Assembly: GCF_000003815.2 (NCBI RefSeq)
Contig: NC_049989.1
Coordinates: 6,768,734 to 6,832,733 of the forward strand
Source: Branchiostoma floridae
Lineage: Eukaryota; Chordata; Leptocardii; Amphioxiformes; Branchiostomatidae
Length of the DNA: 64,000 nucleotides
Direction of reading: 5' to 3'
The notes beneath the pieces are model-generated. The model had not been told where the DNA came from, did not search any database, and worked only from the letters and a program-made list of their open reading frames with translations. Below are positions 59,537 to 64,000 of the stretch, in pieces. How positions within the stretch are numbered: position 1 is the first letter of the stretch; every line of letters begins with the position of its first letter. A program made the translations under genes and the position numbers.

Positions 59537-62338
59537 CTACAGAAACATAGGAACTTCGGATACCGACACCAATGACAATTCTCCATCCCAGACAGAGAAG
59601 GCAGGGTACAGCGGTTGTGAGAAGTGTGCAAGGAATGTGTGCAAAATCCTCCGCCTCTCTACATCACAAAATGACAGCCTCCCTCCACCAAAGTCCAGGA
59701 GAACCCCCACCCTCTCTGGTGATGGTCTATTCATGGGAAAACTTTTCCCATTATGTCTTCCGGAGCATTCCATAAGGCTGTGCACTAGGCACCAGGATGC
59801 ATTACTGTCCCCCAGACAAAGATGGCGGGGCACGTTCTTGTATGCTACACCAATCCTGTATGTCAAACTACTCCTAACATTGACTTCCCAGTAGTACACA
59901 CTGCTTGATACTGACACATCCCCTAGTACAGTAGGGTTAGGGAGGAATCTTGTGTCCACAAATTGGTCCCGACCACAGGCGGTTTCTGTCCTCTCGTTCT
60001 TGATTGTCTCTCTGTAAACAGCGTTGTTGTCGTGGGACAATCGGACATCGCGGTGAGCTGTGTTGGGGTTGAACTTGAAGACAAGGATAGATGTTGTGTT
60101 ATTGCTGTTGGCATCCTGTAGACTGAAGTCAGCATGAGGGTAGGCTGGGCCTTCTGAGTCTGTCATCACAAGGGGCTGGGGTCTTCTGAAAACAGTGCCA
60201 AAAATAAAGGATTTTCCTCCTTAATGTCTAATGGGACCAGACTTCCTGGAAATCCATACAAAATGATATTTAGAAAGTATTTACACTAACTGGATGGTGA
60301 TGAGTTAGAGTATGTGGATATTGCCAATACTTCAATTTTTACAATGGATATACTGAATTGAATGTTGACGAGCTGGTATTCAAGCCACAAATCAAATCAG
60401 CATAGCTTCTAGTAGAATTTAATTGAAGCTTCAGTTTCTAAACCCTGACCTGGTGTTGTGTCTATGGTAACCAACAATGGCTACCTGTCAAGTCCCTGTG
60501 CTGAGTTCTCAGCCTGTTCCAGTGCATCAGCCAGGTAGTTCTGCTGGGATCCAGTCCTCAGTGCCGTGCAGAGCTCACGGAAGGCCTGGTCTCCTCTGGT
60601 GGGGAGAACCTGCAGTAAGGCTTCGTTCATGGCCTGACGTGAGCCTCCTGTGTTTCTGTGCATAAATTAGGCATTTTAATGATTATGAATATGCTATATA
60701 ACAAGTAACAATATATTTTCGTCAATCAATGATAATGCTACATCATTTACATGATTGTTTTCAAATTAAGGTTAAGAAAATGTCACTGAATTATATAACA
60801 AATGCAGAATAACCATTAAAAAAGCCCATAGCAGAAAACAGGAGAGTGTAGGATTTAACTTTTTGAACTGGAAAAGAGTGGAACGTTGAATAAATGTACC
60901 TGAACTGAATGATGCTTTCCATTTTACAGAGAAAGAAAGAGGGATGTTAGGAAAACAGAACATTGTGAGGGACAGTATCACCAAGGAGGTTAAAGAAAGA
61001 CATTTTTAAACCTCCTTGGTACCGCTATTTCAAATTCTAACTTAAATACATGTACACTGTACTAACTACAATAATTACATGTATATAGGTTAAAGGGGTC
61101 ATTCTCAAGACTAGGCTTATCCATCTCACATGATCTCTGCCTCCAGTCTGTCCGTGAGAATGCCTGTAGCCAGGAGGTAGGGTAGGACGTGGCGAGTGTG
61201 CATGTCCGACACTAACGTGGCGCGGTGGTCACGTAAGATGGAGCGATGCAACTCCGACATGCTACCGACTACAGCAGCAGTGCCACCTGTAGGAGAAAAT
61301 AAAACATTCTTAAAAAGATACCCTCACATAATGTTAGTACTAGTAATTTGTTCTGTGCATTCTGTAAGGTTTCCAGCAACAGTGCCACACAAATCATGAG
61401 CACATAACACTTCAATCAACACAACATTACCCATATTATTAGAAGTTTTACACTAAAACTTTTAGATGCAGGTCAAAATGAATTTGCACTGCAACACAAA
61501 TTTATCAGCTCCTAATATCAGCTAAGCTGCCTGGGTTTGCCATGTATTACAAGGTTTCTTAATAAACAACAATAAACAACAACAACATTGTCTGCAATTT
61601 CAATGAACATATAAAGCGTCATTTACCACCTGAGATAATGGCTTGCTGTAAAGTATATACCTCCTCTGCGTGGCGCCATGCCTGCAGCCTGATGTTCCCC
61701 GTTAGAGGGCGCTTGCCTCCGGTCCACGGTCTCTTCCCTAAACTTCTCAAGTAGATACACCAGATCCTCACGGTTACACTCCTGAAGGAGGTCCTCCAGT
61801 GCTGTCAGGTCCCCGTCAAGGATCACCCTTCTGTATGAAACAACCACAACAAAACTCGTACATGTATAACGTTAGCCTATAACCAGATCAAAAGCCCCTT
61901 TCGGAGAACCAAACAAGTCGAGGCATGTCACGCTACAAAATAATTTTTGAGTCTAGTCTCTCTTCGCTTTCAGTTCCCCAAATGGAGAACGAAGATTCTT
62001 TAGAAAATGAAATGTTAGCCATGTTATGTTTGAAGTCATTCTTTTCTTTTAGATAGTTACGATACGCTTTATTTGAAACAACCAGCAACTTAAAAGGCTT
62101 GTTTTTCACTTTCACCCTCACCGTCTTGCCCTCACCAAAATTATCTTCTGAGTTTGTTTTACCTGGACAAGAGTTCTGCAAACATGGCCTTGCCGTCCGA
62201 GATGCCGCTCAGGATGGCTTTAGGGATCTTGTCCTCACACAGGAACTTTAGAGTGGTCATATCTCTGTCCGTGAGATTATCGGCGATCTTGTTGAGAAGT
62301 TTTCTGAACGGAGAGACGCGGAAGCCTGCCGCCGCCAT
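59537..62338 (-). CDS. DED-CARD-PRY/SPRY (B30.2) protein, putative death-fold adaptor or sensor
   Basis: Five exons in transcription order: 62338-62163, 61830-61661, 61286-61130, 60655-60485 and 60185-59537. All have GT/AG ends and consistent phases (2, 1, 2, 2), giving 440 residues. Residues about 8-92 form a death effector domain: FRKLLNKIADNLTD, LKFLC, then the RxDL signature in CNREDLVYLLEKF. Residues about 126-208 form a CARD: LHRSILRDHRATLV, VLPYLLATGILTDRLEAEI, then ALLQVLPTRGDQAFRELCTAL. Residues about 245-438 are PRY/SPRY: PNTAHRDVRLS, YYWEVNV, RIGVAY, RVGVLLDFGGGRLSF, LYPAFSVWDG. The start ATG sits in ACAATGGCGGCG. The DED suggests binding to FADD/caspase-8-like partners and the CARD to CARD partners; the B30.2 domain suggests ligand or partner recognition. 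I know no vertebrate protein with this order. There is no transmembrane segment or enzyme domain. Exon junctions are unverified. Confidence 0.8.
60980..61020. repeat. 12-bp perfect inverted repeat in intron 3 of the minus-strand gene
   Basis: ACCAAGGAGGTT (60980-60991), a 17-base loop, AACCTCCTTGGT (61009-61020). The arm resembles the palindrome at 12635-12663 (CCAAGGAGCTT), suggesting members of one small inverted-repeat family. Confidence 0.8.
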
Positions 62339-63214
62339 TGTTTGAACTTGAGCACTCCCAGCATGCACTCGGCGGGACAGGAAAGTCCACTTTCGTGCTG
62401 AGGGGTGTGAAAATTTTGTACATGTACTTCATCATGTAAACCATAGACTCAAAATACTAGTGCCTTATTTTTGTTTTCTCATAAAACTTTTGGCTTCCTG
62501 TAATATTTGATTGATGATGCAATTCTTATGATTTTGTAGTACTACTAGTATACCAAATATTAAACTCAATTCCCCTGCAAATACCACAGGCTGCTGGAGC
62601 CTACTAATGGGGTATTCATATTTTAGCATTAAGTACTCAAATTACCAAACGCTCTGCTTGATGAAAAAGTAGAGTTAGGCCGAATGGGTCGAATGATTTG
62701 CAAGAGTCATTAGGCTGCCACAGATTTACATGGTTGCTAACTTGCTAGAAAAGGAGTGTGTTTGTCTCATAATGTGTACGAGAAAGGTGACAAAAAGTTA
62801 GTAAACACGGTTTAATATCTGAAAGTTTTGACAGTTCATTGAGACTTCGTAGGTCTAATTGACTGTTTAAAAAAAACTTCTACAGACCAAACATTTGGCA
62901 GTTGAGAACAGATCTGATCATCATCATCGGTCGGCTGTTTTAACTTAAGTTGGCCTTAATTGCAAATATCCTGCTAGCCAATGTAGGATACCACACATGT
63001 AATTTACCGGGTAACGTTAACTCTTATGCCAAAAGTTTTCATTAGCTTGCTAATTCCAGGTAGTGGACATTATTGAACGCTTGTTTTACTCGTCTGTAGC
63101 TTAGTCACGACCCTAGCGGTTCATAGCCAAACCGCAGATACGGGCTGCCGCAATCTCAGCCAGTCAGTGATCAGGTGTCAAGTCACGTTCCTCACTTCAC
63201 TAACCTCTTCAACT
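62339..63214. promoter_or_regulatory. Probable promoter region of the minus-strand gene, possibly bidirectional
   Basis: This 876-bp interval separates the minus-strand start (62338) from the weak plus-strand candidate (63215). The segment next to 62338 is GC-richer (GCGGCGGCAGGC in the start context) and the ATG lies in a YY1-like ACAATGGCGGC. No TATA box is seen. Confidence 0.35.
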
Positions 63215-63764
63215 ATGACGTCGATCTTTTTGTGTGTGAGGGTACGCGTGGTTACGAGTGGTAAGCTCTGTGTTGTGTTGTGTTTTTTTTTTCTACACTG
63301 AAAGTATAGCCGGGTTCAGAGCGCTGGTGTCTATGTGGGTCAAAGGGCACCGCTGTCACCCGTAGCTCAGTCTCTCCTGTAGCTGCGGTGGGCGTGGACG
63401 CGTCGTCAGGAAAGCAGTCAATCCAGGTTTCTGGGGAAAAAAGTTGTGTGTCAACCAGTTTTGATCGGATCGTCTTTCAACAACGATGTAAACACGTCGC
63501 CAAAGGTACGTGGTTCTGGCACATGTATTCGACCGTGATCTATGGGTCGTGGTTTAGGCATTTAAACATGGTCTTTGGACTGTGTGGGTAACAGGTAGGG
63601 TGGCAAGCAAGGCGTTGTTTGCTCAGTGGGGAGTGTTTTATAACGGGCTGGTGAACGCGTGTGTTTTTACAGCATACTGCTGTGACGCACTACATTTATG
63701 TCTTATAGGCAGCCATGATGGTACAAGATATGCTGTTATATCACGGATTATCCATAATGTATAA
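63215..63764 (+). CDS. Weak spliced open frame, possible start of a divergent gene
   Basis: Exons 63215-63260 (MTSIFLCVRVRVVTS), 63383-63505 and 63673-63764 (ending TAA) join in phase 1 with donors GTAAGC and GTACGT and acceptors CCTGTAG and TTTTTACAG. The total would be 86 codons. An alternative third-exon acceptor at 63718 keeps the same frame. I do not recognise the protein and composition gives no clear support. It could be chance, or the 5' end of a gene running beyond the window. Confidence 0.22.
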
Positions 63765-64000
63765 ATCTTGGCTCCTCTCCCAGAACACTTCAAGTATCGA
63801 GAACTGATAACACTGACGATTTTCAGATCTACAGTTCTAATTTGTATGTGCAAATATGCACGGATTCTTGAGTTGTCTCCCAGAGAAAGCGCTTTGACCC
63901 TCCCCACACCTAATTCTGTGACAGTTTACCCTCTGTCCCCACCGTGCTACCCCTCTACTACCCCCTCCCCCCGACAATTCTTGGTTGCTGCATGCAACAA
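63765..64000. other. Window end, no feature
   Basis: A C-rich end (63896-63974) and otherwise nothing I can identify. Confidence 0.5.

Overview
This is eukaryotic, most likely cephalochordate (Branchiostoma, amphioxus), genomic DNA. It has small exons with GT/AG introns, abundant dispersed repeats and AT-rich introns. It carries a chordate-style Cux/CASP dual gene, a single-exon LRR-Ig receptor of the kind expanded in amphioxus, and a death-fold protein with a domain combination I do not know from vertebrates. The species call is inference; nothing here is prokaryotic or viral.

Layout. 1-15.2 kb holds a tandem duplication of a dienelactone-hydrolase (CMBL-like) gene. Two intact five-exon copies lie at 2825-6061 and 9367-15244. 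Between them is a third, truncated copy whose first exon stops after ten codons (8191-8220). The 5' flanks of all three copies are related. Intron 4 of the first copy is filled with a degenerate tandem repeat, and intron 3 of the second with a roughly 3.5 kb element bounded by terminal inverted repeats. 16.8-19.0 kb holds an LRR-Ig membrane receptor gene. It is interrupted by a 100-N assembly gap where the transmembrane segment should be and by a frameshift near the C-terminus. Its tail repeats a Tyr-Glu-Asn (pYxN) motif. 19.0-25.8 kb has no gene I can support. It contains repeats, a 236-bp GA-rich tract and a cluster of ATCGAT motifs.

25.8-57.9 kb is one transcription unit with two alternative products. 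Twelve shared exons encode a coiled coil. They splice either to five exons encoding three cut repeats and a homeodomain (Cux, end 50382) or past these to eight exons encoding a Golgi membrane anchor (CASP, end 57916). The first intron (10.4 kb) and second intron contain non-repetitive, homeobox-site-rich stretches that are enhancer candidates. A tRNA-like sequence with a poly-T tract lies in a CASP intron.

59.5-62.3 kb, minus strand, is a five-exon gene for a 440-residue protein with the order DED - CARD - PRY/SPRY (B30.2). It runs convergent to CASP. This is the most unusual item: one protein joins the caspase-8/FADD-type and Apaf/BCL10-type assembly domains to a ligand-binding B30.2 domain. 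A weak spliced reading frame (63215-63764, plus strand) may be a divergent neighbour.

The genes are not an operon and I see no shared pathway. The LRR-Ig receptor and the DED-CARD-SPRY protein both look like innate-immune components. Exon coordinates were assembled by hand from splice consensus, reading phase and remembered family patterns. No alignment or transcript data were available.
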